DNA of 64,000 bases from JBARKJ01 sp963698885. GTDB taxonomy: Bacteria; Nitrospirota; JACRHJ01. Below the pieces are notes generated by a model. The model was not told where the DNA came from. It worked only from the letters and a program-made list of their open reading frames with translations, and searched no databases. Positions 35,695 through 45,395 of the stretch are shown one piece after another. The stretch lies in the NCBI GenBank assembly GCA_963698885.1, contig CAVOSJ010000002.1:62001-126000 (forward strand), given 5' to 3'. The position numbers and the translations under genes are program-made. The number at the start of each line of letters is the position of its first letter. Within the stretch, counting starts at the first letter, position 1.

Positions 35695-37885
35695 TTACTT
35701 GATGTAGCGGGCCAGGGACCCCCATAACTCCGGGGCGTACCGGACCGCCTGGATAAACTCCGGCCGCGCTATCGAGGGACGCCCCATCTCCAGATATTTC
35801 TTTCCCAGGTCGGCATGGACGTAGCCGTAAATGGACGCCGCCTTTGTCTCGTCCGAATCCAGGAATATCTTCGGGTCCGGGAGCCCCCGCGTGACCAGGT
35901 ACGACCACTCTCTCTGGTTCGTATCGACGAAGTCCTTCCGGAACTTCTGGTAGGTTATCGCGTACGGGACCGTGTCGAACGGCATATCCACGGAATAGCG
36001 GGAGGAGTAGTCGAAACAGAACTGCCTCTCCGGGTTCAGGATGGTTATCTGCTTTATGAGCGCCGCCGGGTCACGGAGTTCCTCCGGCATGAGACAAAAA
36101 CTGTGGGATCCCTTTTAACCCGTTGTAGTTGCGCAGCCACCGGTAATCTTTTATCTGCGAGATATCCCCAAGCTGGCCGGGTTCGCGGCTTATGCTGTTC
36201 AGGAACCATGCAAGGGGCAGGTGCGGAGTATGCACGAGCAGGACGTCGGGGCGCTTTTTCTCCACGTCCTGCAGATACCACATCGGGAACGCTCCGGAAT
36301 CGCCCCAGGTGAAGAGCACGGCGAACTGCGGTGAGAAGGTAAGTTCGGCGTTGCCCATATCATACGCGATGAAGTTGTTGCTCCTGTCGTTCATCCAGTA
36401 ATGCGCCTTAATCTCGGAGGCGGGATAGGCGATGACGACCAGCGCCACGATAGCGGCCATTATTATATTTTTTGGCCGGGCCTTCAGGGCGACGTATATA
36501 GTCCCGCCCATGATGATGCACAGGAAGATATAGACGGGTATATAGAACTGTTGCAGGAGGAATATGTTCTCCTCGGGCGGATTTCCCCCTATGATAATCG
36601 CGGCGATCAGGCATAGGGAGCCGAAAACGAGGATTGTAAAATGCCGCCAGTCCTTCTTGAAATGTCCCCATAAGCCCATAAGCATAATCGGGATGCCGGC
36701 CCAGGTAAACTCCCGGACGAGGTTAAAACTCTGCATCTGCTTCCAGAGGAGGCCCCAGCTTCTTTCGCCGCCGACCGTGGGATAGCCTTCGCGGTTATAG
36801 ACCCATTTAAACTGGGTCCAGTTGGAAGCCTCTCCCCAGTTGATCAGCGGCTCCTGCGCCGCCCTGAGAGGCACGTGCATGTAGATGGAATGCCCCAGCA
36901 AGAAGAAGAAGGTCATTATCGCCACTACTTTAAATTTAATTGTCTCCCTTATGAAAAGATATGCCGTCAGGAGCGCGAAAGGACCTAGTATCAGTACTTT
37001 ATTTAATTCATCAGGGACCTGATAAATAGCGACTTCAAGTGATATTGCTACAGCAAGAATTAATGAAACAGGGATTAATAATTTTTCCCTCTCGTAAAAC
37101 GCTACAAACGCCAGAATCTGTATAAGGGCTAAGGAACCCAAGCCTATCATCAGAAGGTTCTTGTTTTGCGGACTAAAATATGCAACCAGTTCCAATATTA
37201 TAAAAATGAAAAGAATTACGTAAGTTAAAGGTTCTTTGATTAATTTTTTTATTTCAGGGACCCCGAGTACCGCGCTTCCGTCAACTATCAGAATATAGAG
37301 CAGGTAGACGGGTATCAGTACAAATTGAGATATGTGGACGACTGCCGCAATTCCAAAAAGGAACGCGATAGTGTAGAGGTATGCAAGGGAATGGCTGCCG
37401 CCGCTGCTCCCTTCCTCCGTGCGGGCGCGTCTCCACCTTATAAGGAGCATCAGGATGCATGCCACGACGAAGGCGTTTAAGGTATAGAACTTGGATACTA
37501 CCGCCCAGGCCCAGAGGTTGTACGAGAACGCGAAGGCCAGGGCCGATAATATGCCGGCGATATCGGAAAATTTCAACCGCTTGAATAAAACGAAGCTATC
37601 GTTGTCGCTGTCGTTTAACATCGCGCGGGTGATGTAGTAGATCATCACCGAGGTCATGGCCGCGAAAAACGACGACATCAGGTTTACCCGGAACGCCACG
37701 TTTCCGAAGGGAAGATAGGTGAAGAGCTTTCCTAAAGTGACGTAAACCGGATAGCCCGGCGGATGGGAGACACCGAGGGTGTATGCCCCGGCGATCATCT
37801 CGCCGCTGTCGAAGAAGGAAAGCGTCGGGGCGATGGTCATCAGGTAGACCAGCATGGACACGAAGAATATGAATACCGCTATCAT
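35695..37885 (-). CDS. DUF2723 multi-spanning membrane protein (GT-C-like), one frameshift
   Basis: About 730 residues with roughly twelve membrane helices. The N-terminal loop TLSFFDSGEMIAGAYTLGVSHPPGYP is the DUF2723 signature and resembles the first acidic loop of GT-C glycosyltransferases such as protein O-mannosyltransferases. The first frame stops at 36071. A shift near 36090 leads into a soluble tail (CFDYSSRYSVDMP, ending LWGSLARYIK). Activity is unproven; transfer of a lipid-linked sugar to a periplasmic acceptor is an inference. The ATG overlaps the stop of the UPF0104 gene (ATGA), so both are one transcript and may act on the same polyprenyl-linked substrate. AT-rich codons appear around 36950-37260. 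Confidence 0.7.
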
Positions 37886-38899
37886 TTCATTGCACCTGCT
37901 TCGACGGCCTTAATACTTGAAAACGTGAGGTTCTCCCTGGAAAGGCAGTACAGCCCTATGATGGTGACCGGAAAATAACCAATCGCCCACAAGACGATGG
38001 CCAGAGCCAAATGCCTGTTCCTTTTGTATTCCAAATACCATTAAAGCCGCCGCGACTGCCGCATGAAAAGTACCTATATACCCCGGAGTGGACGGCAGGG
38101 CCACGGCGAACGCTATGACGACAAAAATGAATGCGGCGGCGTAAACTCCCAGGTTCAGGCCGTAGCCTTTGAAGACTATATAAATAGGAACCCACAGAAA
38201 CCCCCAGTGGACGGCGGAGTAAAAGATGATGGGCGCCAAAAGGCGAGGCTTTTTAATCACGCTCAGGCCCGAGACGAATTTGTTCAGAAGCCCCACCGCA
38301 CCGTCAGCCAGCTTGGGAGATATGGGTCTTATAAAAGAGCCGGCGATTTTGATTAAGCCTTCTCTGTCTGGTTATCAGCACTCCGATGAATATGACAAGG
38401 AAATACGCCGCCAACCAGGGAAATTGTCCTCGTCCTTCGTATCGTGGCGGCTAAATGACCCCCGGAAATAGATTCCGGCATGAAGGCCAGCACCGTTATG
38501 AGGAGCAGGAAGACGCAAAGGCTGTCGAAGACCCTCTCCACGACTATAGTGGCGAAGGCGGAGCTTTTCGGTATATCCTCCCGCCTGCCTATGACATATG
38601 CCCTTACTATTTCCCCAAGCCTCGCGGGAAGGAGGTTATTCGCCATGAAGCCGACCATGGTGGCCGAGTAGAGGTGGGATATTTTAACCCGTTCCTTTAC
38701 CGGGTCCATCAGATAGCGCCACCTGAGTGCCCTGACGACAAAGAACAGCAGGTTTAGACACCGTCGCGGCCGCAAGGTGCCACGGCTCGATACCGCGCAT
38801 GGCGTCCCAGAGCCGGCGGAAATCGAACCCTATCCACCAGAACATCAAAGCCAGAAGCCCGGCGCTTATTAATATCCCGATCCAGAACTTCAGGCGCAC
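37882..38899 (-). CDS. UPF0104/YbhN-family (LPG-synthase-like) membrane protein, four frameshifts
   Basis: A protein of about 335 residues recovered from five short frames. It begins at GTG 38899 (MRLKFWIGILISAGLLALMFWWIGF). It continues with ALRWRYLMDPVKERV and GFMANNLLPARLGEIVRAYV (the family hallmark), then ERVFDSLCVFLLLI, AYFLVIFIGVLITRQRRL, and PSTPGYIGTFHAAVAAAL. It ends SSIKAVEAGAMK with TGA overlapping the next ATG. Breaks lie near 38760, 38425, 38350 and 38005. Members transfer or flip lipids, or accompany glycosyltransferases. The pairing with a DUF2723 protein fits a lipid-linked sugar pathway. Confidence 0.75.
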
Positions 38900-38914
38900 C
38901 TAAGCTCCCTCCCG

Positions 38915-39838
38915 CTATTCAAGGACCGACCGGACAATCTCCACGTCTTTTTTTATTCTCTCGACGAGTTCCTCCACGGACTTGAACTTCACCTCGTCCC
39001 GGACCCGCTTGATGAACTTCATCTTCAGGAACTTGCCGTACAGGTCCTCTGAAAAATCGAATATATGGGTTTCATAAGAGGGAGTTTCGTCCCCGAAGGT
39101 CGGGTTGGCTCCGATATTTGCCGCGCCTTTATAGAGTTTTCCCTCCACCTCGACGGTCACCGCATAGACCCCTTCCTTCGGGGGCAGCTCGTTGGGGGTG
39201 GTGATATTGGCCGTGGGGAAACCTATTTCCCTGCCTCTTGAATGTCCGGGGATGACGGTCCCTTCTATGGAATATGGCCTTCCCAGGAGCTTCGAGGCAA
39301 GGCAGACTTCGCCGTCCATGATGAGTTTTCTTATTTTGGTGGAGGATACGGTTATCCCCTCCACCTTGACCGGGTCCACGACATGGACCTCAAAGCCGTA
39401 ACGCGCTCCGGCGGCCCGCAAAAACGGTATGTCGCCCTCCCTGTTCTTTCCGAAGGCGTAGTCGTGGCCGATGAATATCGCCTTGGCGCCTATTTTATCT
39501 ACTAAAACCTCGCGCACGAAATCTTCGGGGTTCTGCGAGGCGAACTCCGGAGTGAACCTGGCGCAGATTACCGCGTCCATCCCCGCCGCCTCTATCTGCT
39601 CCATCTTCTCACGGAAAGTGGACAAAAGCTTGGGCGAGCGGTTCGGGGCAAGGACCTTAAGTGGGTGCGGTTCGAAGGTAAACACGACGGAGGAGCCGCC
39701 GATGTTCAGCGCCCACGCCACGACCTGTTTGAATATCGCCTGGTGCCCCAGGTGAACTCCGTCGAAATTGCCCAAAGTAAGGACCGGGTTAATAAGTCCT
39801 CTCTTCGGTATGTCCCCAAGGCCCCGGATTATTTTCAT
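38915..39838 (-). CDS. ribF: Bifunctional riboflavin kinase / FAD synthetase
   Basis: 307 residues. The N-terminal adenylyltransferase domain (about 1-185) has GNFDGVHLGHQ and VSSTKIRKLI. The C-terminal flavokinase domain has GRPYSIEGTVIPGHSRGREI and GFPTANI, where PTAN binds Mg-ATP. It makes FMN and FAD, which the many flavoenzymes here need (NuoF, RnfC/G/D, PRODH). ATG 39838 (MKIIRGLGD) is the family start; upstream in-frame residues are not conserved. It is followed 15 nt later by the UPF0104 gene. Confidence 0.94.
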   Translation of the reverse strand: MKIIRGLGDIPKRGLINPVLTLGNFDGVHLGHQAIFKQVVAWALNIGGSSVVFTFEPHPLKVLAPNRSPKLLSTFREKMEQIEAAGMDAVICARFTPEFASQNPEDFVREVLVDKIGAKAIFIGHDYAFGKNREGDIPFLRAAGARYGFEVHVVDPVKVEGITVSSTKIRKLIMDGEVCLASKLLGRPYSIEGTVIPGHSRGREIGFPTANITTPNELPPKEGVYAVTVEVEGKLYKGAANIGANPTFGDETPSYETHIFDFSEDLYGKFLKMKFIKRVRDEVKFKSVEELVERIKKDVEIVRSVLE

Positions 39839-39847
39839 AAGCGTCAA

Positions 39848-39876
39848 ATATTCGCACAGCGTCCCTTGTTTGTCAA
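39848..39876 (-). promoter_or_regulatory. Possible promoter of ribF
   Basis: On the minus strand TTGACA (39876-39871) lies 17 nt before GAATAT and 18 nt before AATATT, very close to the ATG at 39838. The -10 is weak. Confidence 0.35.
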
Positions 39877-39906
39877 CAGTTTTAGGGTCTTTTGAGGCTT
39901 TTCTTC

Positions 39907-39935
39907 TTGACAGCATTTCCCCCGGACGTTAATAT
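39907..39935 (+). promoter_or_regulatory. Strong sigma70-like promoter of the rpiB operon
   Basis: TTGACA, 17 nt and TAATAT, a near-perfect match, is followed by a roughly 100-nt leader before rpiB. The leader (39950-40030) has G-rich and GCAAGC/GCTTG-type complementary segments but no riboswitch I can name. Confidence 0.65.
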
Positions 39936-40039
39936 ACTATACCTTTTAAATGCAAGCAGGCAGGGGGGACTGGTGAGGGCCGTCTTTTTGCAGGCTTGGC
40001 TGTTGCTTAGTTTATGATATTTAAGGTTGGAGGTACGTT

Positions 40040-40492
40040 TTGAAGGTTGCCGTAGGCTGCGACCACGGGGGGCTGGAGCTGAAAGAGCAAATTCACGCGC
40101 TCCTTGATTCTTCTGGCGCGGAAGTCGTGGACATGGGGACGGGTGATTCCTGCTCGGTGGACTATCCTGATTACGGCGCGAAGGTGGCGCGCGCGGTATC
40201 AGCCGGAGAGGCCGACCGCGGCATATTAATCTGCGGCACGGGGATAGGGATGTCCATAGTAGCCAATAAATTCCCCGGCATACGCGCCGCGCTCTGCCAC
40301 GACGCCTTCACCGCAAGGATGTCCCGCCTCCATAACGACGCCAACATACTGGTAGTCGGCGGCAGGGTCACGGGCCGCGAGGTCGCCCTGGATATCGTCA
40401 ACATATGGCTCTCCACGCCCTTTGAAGGCGGGAGACACCAAAAGAGGCTGGACAAAATATCAGAGATAGAAAAATCTGCGCTTTCGGTATAG
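40040..40492 (+). CDS. rpiB: Ribose-5-phosphate isomerase B
   Basis: 150 residues. It interconverts ribose-5-P and ribulose-5-P. Family motifs are VAVGCDHGGLELKE at the N-terminus and GILICGTGIGMSIVANK, with the catalytic cysteine in ICGTG. RAALCHDAFTARMSRLHNDAN holds phosphate-binding residues. It starts with TTG at 40040 behind a strong GGAGGT site; no ATG is suitably placed. It is first in the rpiB-glyA-dCMP deaminase operon. Confidence 0.94.
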   Translation: MKVAVGCDHGGLELKEQIHALLDSSGAEVVDMGTGDSCSVDYPDYGAKVARAVSAGEADRGILICGTGIGMSIVANKFPGIRAALCHDAFTARMSRLHNDANILVVGGRVTGREVALDIVNIWLSTPFEGGRHQKRLDKISEIEKSALSV

Positions 40493-40532
40493 AATGGTGG
40501 ACATAAACAGTATCGTTTCAAGAGGTTCTATA

Positions 40533-41789
40533 ATGCACTCACTCAGGGAGTCGGACCCCGAGGTCTGGCAGGCAATCGAAGATGAAAAGAGGCGCGAAGG
40601 GGAGAAGATAGTCCTCATAGCGTCCGAGAACTACGCCTCTCAGGCTGTCCTGGAGGCGCAGGGGTCCGTGCTTACGAACAAGTACGCTGAAGGCTATCCC
40701 GGCAGGCGATACTACGGCGGGTGCGAATTTGCCGACGTTGTAGAGGACCTGGCGATAAGGCGCGCGAAAGAGCTTTTCGGCGTGGAGCACGTGAACGTCC
40801 AGCCGCATTCAGGCTCACAGGCCAATATGGCCGTGTATTTCGCGGCGCTGAAGCCTGGGGATGCCATCCTCGGCATGAAACTCACCCACGGCGGGCATCT
40901 CACCCACGGGGCCTCAGTCAGCTTCTCCGGGAACCTCTATAATTCCTTCAGCTACGGCGTAAGGCGCGACAACGGCCATATAGATTACGACGAGGTGGAG
41001 TCGCTGGCGAAGGAGCACAGGCCGAAGATGATAGTCGTCGGGGCCTCCGCCTATCCCAGGATTATAGACTTCAAGCGCTTCCGGGAGATTGCGGACATGG
41101 TCGGCGCGTATCTCATGGCCGACATCGCCCATATAGCGGGGTTGATCGCCGCCGGCGTTCACCCGTCCCCTGTCTCGTACGCGCATTTCATCACCAGCAC
41201 CACCCATAAGACACTCCGCGGCCCCAGGGGCGGGATGATCATGTGCAATGAGGAATTTGGCAAGAAAGTGGACCACGTCATCTTCCCGGGCATCCAGGGC
41301 GGGCCGCTGATGCATGTTATAGCCGCCAAGGCCGTGGCCTTCCGCGAGGCGGCGGAGCCGGAGTTCAAGACCTACCAGGCCCAGGTTGTGCGCAATGCCT
41401 CCACGCTCGCGGACGAGCTTGTCGCCCGCGGCTTCGACCTTATCTCCGGCGGGACGGACAACCACCTGATGCTTGTCGACCTCACCAATAAAGGGGTGAC
41501 GGGCAAGGAGGCGGAGGCGGCGCTGGACATCGCGGGGATAACCGTCAACAAAAACGGCATACCCTTCGACTTAAAGCCCCCGACGATAACCTCCGGCATA
41601 AGGATAGGCACGCCCATCGTCTCGACCAGGGGGATGAAGGAGCCGGAGATGGCCGAGATTGCGGATATGATAGCCTCCGTGATACACGATATAAACGACG
41701 CCTCTAACCTGGAACGCGTGCGCGAGAGGGCAAAAGCGCTGGCCTTGCAGTTCCCGGTGTATGAAGGTTTCGGGGCGTCCGCGCTGTAA
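40533..41789 (+). CDS. glyA: Serine hydroxymethyltransferase
   Basis: 418 residues. A PLP enzyme converting serine plus tetrahydrofolate to glycine plus 5,10-methylene-THF. The PLP lysine lies in TSTTHKTLRGPRGG, with the substrate-binding segments IASENYAS and NKYAEGYPGRRYYGG. ATG 40533 with AAGAGG 7 nt upstream is preferred; an in-frame ATG at 40494, 2 nt after rpiB, would add 13 residues. It supplies one-carbon units to the adjacent nucleotide genes. Confidence 0.96.
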   Translation: MHSLRESDPEVWQAIEDEKRREGEKIVLIASENYASQAVLEAQGSVLTNKYAEGYPGRRYYGGCEFADVVEDLAIRRAKELFGVEHVNVQPHSGSQANMAVYFAALKPGDAILGMKLTHGGHLTHGASVSFSGNLYNSFSYGVRRDNGHIDYDEVESLAKEHRPKMIVVGASAYPRIIDFKRFREIADMVGAYLMADIAHIAGLIAAGVHPSPVSYAHFITSTTHKTLRGPRGGMIMCNEEFGKKVDHVIFPGIQGGPLMHVIAAKAVAFREAAEPEFKTYQAQVVRNASTLADELVARGFDLISGGTDNHLMLVDLTNKGVTGKEAEAALDIAGITVNKNGIPFDLKPPTITSGIRIGTPIVSTRGMKEPEMAEIADMIASVIHDINDASNLERVRERAKALALQFPVYEGFGASAL

Positions 41790-41799
41790 TGGTGATTTT

Positions 41800-42261
41800 A
41801 TGAGCCGTCCGAGCTGGGATCAATATTTCATGGAGATCGCGCACCTGGTAAAGAAGCGCTCCACGTGCCTCAGAAGGCAGGTGGGCGCGGTGCTCTCCAA
41901 GGACAAGAACATCCTCGCCACCGGCTATAACGGTCCTCCGTCCGGCACGTCTCACTGCATAGACGTAGGATGCCTCCGGGAAAAGCTGGGCATCCCGTCG
42001 GGCGAACGGCACGAGATATGCCGCGGGCTCCACGCCGAGCAGAACGCCATCATCCAGGCCGCCAAGCACGGGACCGCCATCACGGGCTCCGTCCTATACT
42101 GCACCAACCTCCCGTGCGTCATCTGCTCCAAGATGATAATCAACGCCGGGATAACCAGGATCATTTACGAGGTGGGTTATCCTGATAAACTCGGCTTTGA
42201 AATGTTGTCCGAGGCGGGGATAGTCATCGAACAGTTTAAACCGCCGGACGCAACTCCATAA
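41800..42261 (+). CDS. dCMP deaminase (ComEB-type zinc deaminase)
   Basis: 153 residues. Catalytic zinc site: CRGLHAEQNAII (His-Ala-Glu) and LPCVICSKMIINAG (PCxxC). The N-terminal CLRRQVGAVL and SHCIDVGCLRE cysteines/histidine suit the second zinc seen in dCMP deaminases. It yields dUMP for thymidylate synthesis, which also uses methylene-THF from GlyA just upstream. ATG 41800 lies 10 nt after glyA. A longer start at 41761 would run into glyA. Confidence 0.9.
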   Translation: MSRPSWDQYFMEIAHLVKKRSTCLRRQVGAVLSKDKNILATGYNGPPSGTSHCIDVGCLREKLGIPSGERHEICRGLHAEQNAIIQAAKHGTAITGSVLYCTNLPCVICSKMIINAGITRIIYEVGYPDKLGFEMLSEAGIVIEQFKPPDATP

Positions 42262-42289
42262 AATCGCTAAATACAGCCATTTAAAATCC

Positions 42290-42318
42290 TTGACAAACAT
42301 AGTTATACCTTGCATAAT
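42290..42318 (+). promoter_or_regulatory. Sigma70-like promoter upstream of nrdR
   Basis: TTGACA, 17 nt, CATAAT, 36 nt before the nrdR ATG. It probably drives nrdR and the overlapping rnf genes. Confidence 0.65.
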
Positions 42319-42354
42319 CTTCCCGTTTTTTTAACTATCACTACAAGGTAATTA

Positions 42355-42864
42355 ATGAAATGTCCCTTCTGCGGCCATCTTGAAGACAAGGTGGTCGATT
42401 CCAGGCTATCTACCGACGGCGAAGCCATAAGGCGCAGGCGCGAGTGCGAGCAGTGCGGCAAGCGCTTCACCAGCTATGAGCGCGTCGAGGAGATCATGCC
42501 GATGGTGGTAAAAAAGGACGGACGAAGGGAACCTTACGACCGCCAGAAAGTCCTTGGGGGCTTGAAGAAGGCCTGCGAAAAAAGGCCCATCTCCATCGAA
42601 GTGCTTGAGACCGTGGTGGACGAGATCGAGAAGAAGCTCCTTGACGGCGCCCAGAAGGAAGTCTCCACCAGCCAGATAGGCGAAGAGATGATGAAGCGGC
42701 TCCAGGACTTGGACAAGGTGGCCTATGTGCGTTTCGCGTCGGTCTACAGGGACTTCAAGGATATAGACGAGTTTGTCAGCGAGCTGACCGAACTCCTGGG
42801 CCCGGATAAGAAAAGCCGGCCGGCCGGCAGCGAGGGCCAGAATAAAACGGGAATAAAACCATGA
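42355..42864 (+). CDS. nrdR: Transcriptional repressor NrdR
   Basis: 169 residues. A zinc ribbon (CPFCGHLEDKVVDSR and CEQCGKRFTSYERVE) binds DNA. An ATP-cone domain (about residues 48-138, VVKKDGRREPYDRQKVLGGL) senses ATP/dATP. It represses ribonucleotide reductase genes when dATP is high. The length is slightly longer than the usual about 155 because of a charged tail. Its TGA overlaps the rnfC ATG (ATGA), so this repressor is translationally coupled to the Rnf operon, an unusual neighbour. Confidence 0.95.
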   Translation: MKCPFCGHLEDKVVDSRLSTDGEAIRRRRECEQCGKRFTSYERVEEIMPMVVKKDGRREPYDRQKVLGGLKKACEKRPISIEVLETVVDEIEKKLLDGAQKEVSTSQIGEEMMKRLQDLDKVAYVRFASVYRDFKDIDEFVSELTELLGPDKKSRPAGSEGQNKTGIKP

Positions 42865-44262
42865 GCGCGACAAGCTTTAAAGGGGGAGATACACCCTCCG
42901 GACAGCAAAAAAGCTACCGCGTCGCTTCCGATAATAGACGCAAGGCTCCCGGAACGGGTGGTAATCCCCATGGCGATGCATATCGGCGCGCCTGCCCTGC
43001 CGATAGTCAAGGTGGGCGACCTGGTGAAGAAGGGCCAGAAAATAGGGGAAGCCCAGGGTGTCGTCTCCGTGCCGGCGCATGCCTCCATTTCCGGCAAGGT
43101 AATCGCCGTGGGCAATTTCCCGTCTCCGATGGGGTTCGACGCCCAGGCCGTGGTCATAGAGTCGGACGGCAAAGACGAGTGGGCTGACGAGGTGGCCGGG
43201 CATGACAATTACCTCTCCTTAAACCCGGACGTCCTGAAGAACATTATAAAGGAAGCCGGCATAGTCGGCATGGGCGGCGCGACTTTCCCCACGCACGTAA
43301 AGCTCTCCCCGCCGAAGGAAAAGAAGATAAAATACGCCATCTTGAACGGCGCGGAGTGCGAGCCTTACCTGACGGCGGACTCCCGCCTGATGGAGGAAAA
43401 TGCGGAAGATATAATCGAGGGCCTGAAGGTCATAATGACCGTCCTCAGGGTTACGGAAGGGTTCGTCGGCATCGAGGACAATAAAAAGGCCGCCATAAAG
43501 GCAATCTCCGAGGAAGCGGGAAAAGTGGCCTGCGAGCTTTTAGTGGAGACTTACTACGAGCGCGACGGTCTGGAATACGAGGTCCCGAAGGGCTGCAAGA
43601 TGGGGGTCAGGGTCGTCCCGCTGGAAGTGAAATACCCGCAGGGGTCGGAGAAACAGCTTATAAGGGCTATAACCGGCCTTGAGGTCCCGCCGGGGAACCT
43701 GCCGATGGACGTGGGCGCGGTAGTGCAGAACGTCGCCACGGCCGCCGCGATTTACCAGGCGGTAAGGTACGGCAGGCCGCTCATCGAACGGGTGCTTACC
43801 GTCACCGGGCCGGGGATAAACGAGCCCAGGAACCTCCGGGTGCGCATCGGGACGCTTTTCGATGACGTCGTCTCGCAGTGCGGCGGAGTAAACAAAAAGG
43901 CGACAAAGGTTATAATGGGCGGGCCGATGATGGGCATAGCGCAATCCAGCCTCGGCGTGCCTGTGATAAAGGGCACCTCAGGCATCGTGGCCCTCACCGA
44001 GGCCGAGGCCGTGAACGTGGTGGACTTCGGCCCCTGCATACGCTGCGGAAGGTGCATCGACGTCTGCCCCATGGGCTTAAACCCCAGCCTGCTGGGCCAG
44101 CTCATCGAAAAAGGCCGCTTCGAGGAGGCGAAAGAATACGGCGTGCTGGACTGCTTCGAGTGCGGCTCCTGCTCATTCGTCTGCCCGTCGAACAGGCCAA
44201 TGGTCCAGTTCACGAAATGGGCCAAGCGCGAACTGGCGAGGAAAAAAGTAAAGGCATCTTAA
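42861..44262 (+). CDS. rnfC: Rnf complex subunit C, one frameshift near the start
   Basis: About 467 residues. It is the peripheral NADH-binding subunit of ferredoxin:NAD+ oxidoreductase (Rnf). The start MSATSFKGG at 42861 overlaps nrdR. One extra G in a GGGGG run near 42886 breaks the frame, after which IHPPDSKKATASLPIIDARL leads into the long frame. Flavin/NADH-site residues are in GIVGMGGATFPTHVKL and NGAECEPYLTADSR. The C-terminal ferredoxin domain has CIRCGRCIDVCPMGL and CFECGSCSFVCPSNRP. Confidence 0.94.
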
Positions 44263-44267
44263 GAAAA

Positions 44268-44359
44268 CCGCTACCTTTTTGGGAAAAAGGTAGCGCCAAA
44301 AACTTTTAAACTGTCCCGCTTTCTTTTGGTACTTTTCTTTCCCGTGAAAGAAAAGTACG
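44268..44359 (+). repeat. Double-hairpin intergenic repeat, copy 2 of 3
   Basis: Hairpin 1 pairs CGCTACCTTTTT with AAAAAGGTAGCG (44269-44295). The linker GCCAAAAACTTTTAAA follows. Hairpin 2 pairs GTACTTTTCTTTC with GAAAGAAAAGTAC (44329-44358). Relative to copies 1 and 3, GTTAC/GTAAC is replaced by GCTAC/GTAGC, a compensatory change. It lies between rnfC and rnfD inside the transcript. Confidence 0.85.
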
Positions 44360-44381
44360 AACTTTTGCTCTTATATAACTT

Positions 44382-45395
44382 ATGAATACCAAAGAGACTC
44401 CTACAGCCGCAGAGTCGAGGCTTTTCCATGCCTCGATAGGCCCGCACATAAAATCGGGCGAGAGCGTGCCGCATATAATGTGGACGGTGTCGGCGGCTCT
44501 TATGCCCGCGGCGGCTCTTTCCGTTTATTACTTCGGCATGAGCGCCCTTTTGGTATTAGTCCTCTCGATTGTCTCGGCGATGGCCTTCGAAGCGGCTGTG
44601 CAGAAGCTCATGGGGGCGAAGGTAGCCGTGAGCGACGGCAGCGCCTTCCTCACAGGCCTGCTCCTCGGGATGAACCTGCCCGCCGGCGTGCCGCTCTACC
44701 TCCCGGTCATAGGCTCCGCGGTAGCCATAATAATCACCAAACAGCTCTTCGGCGGTCTCGGTTACAATATCTTCAATCCCGCATTAATCGGCCGCGCGTT
44801 CCTCATGGCCTCGTTCCCCAAGTTCATGACTACCTGGCTCGTCCCCCACGGCTCGCTTAACCCTGCAAATGCGGACGTGATTACGGGCGCGACGCCGCTG
44901 GGGATTCTGAAGGAGGAAGGCTACCAGAAACTGCTCTCCCACTTCGCAAGCCAGCACGACATGTACGTTCAGCTCCTGCTCGGACAAAGGGGTGGCGCGA
45001 TGGGCGAGGTACCCATTATAGCCCTTCTTTTCGGCGCGGCCTATCTGCTCTACAAAGGCTATATCACCTGGCACATTCCCGTCACGTTCCTGGCGACCGT
45101 CGCCGTCCTGACAGAAATTTTCGGCGGCGACCCGTGGCTTGCCCTGCTATCCGGCGGGCTTGTCCTGGGGGCTTTTTTCATGGCGACGGATTACGTGACC
45201 GTCCCGCAGCTGAAGAGGGCGCAGATAGCTTTCGGTATCGGATGCGGTGCGATTACCGTGCTGATAAGGCTTAAAGGCGGGTACCCCGAGGGCGTCTGCT
45301 ACGCGATACTCCTTATGAACTGCTTTACACCGCTGCTGGACCGCGCGTTTCGAGTGAAGAAATTCGGAGAAATCCCGTTAAAGGCAAGGGCATGA
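44382..45395 (+). CDS. rnfD: Rnf complex subunit D
   Basis: 337 residues, about ten membrane helices. The FMN attachment threonine is in DVITGATPLG, where flavin is linked by a phosphoester bond. GYNIFNPALIGRAFL and the C-terminal GYPEGVCYAILLMNCFTPLLD are family signatures. No clear ribosome site precedes ATG 44382, which is 23 nt after the double-hairpin repeat. The stop overlaps rnfG. Confidence 0.94.
   Translation: MNTKETPTAAESRLFHASIGPHIKSGESVPHIMWTVSAALMPAAALSVYYFGMSALLVLVLSIVSAMAFEAAVQKLMGAKVAVSDGSAFLTGLLLGMNLPAGVPLYLPVIGSAVAIIITKQLFGGLGYNIFNPALIGRAFLMASFPKFMTTWLVPHGSLNPANADVITGATPLGILKEEGYQKLLSHFASQHDMYVQLLLGQRGGAMGEVPIIALLFGAAYLLYKGYITWHIPVTFLATVAVLTEIFGGDPWLALLSGGLVLGAFFMATDYVTVPQLKRAQIAFGIGCGAITVLIRLKGGYPEGVCYAILLMNCFTPLLDRAFRVKKFGEIPLKARA

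Noticed and set aside
39950..40030. Riboswitch in the rpiB-glyA leader
   Set aside because: Some complementary G-rich segments exist but no THF, glycine or ZTP consensus could be recognised.
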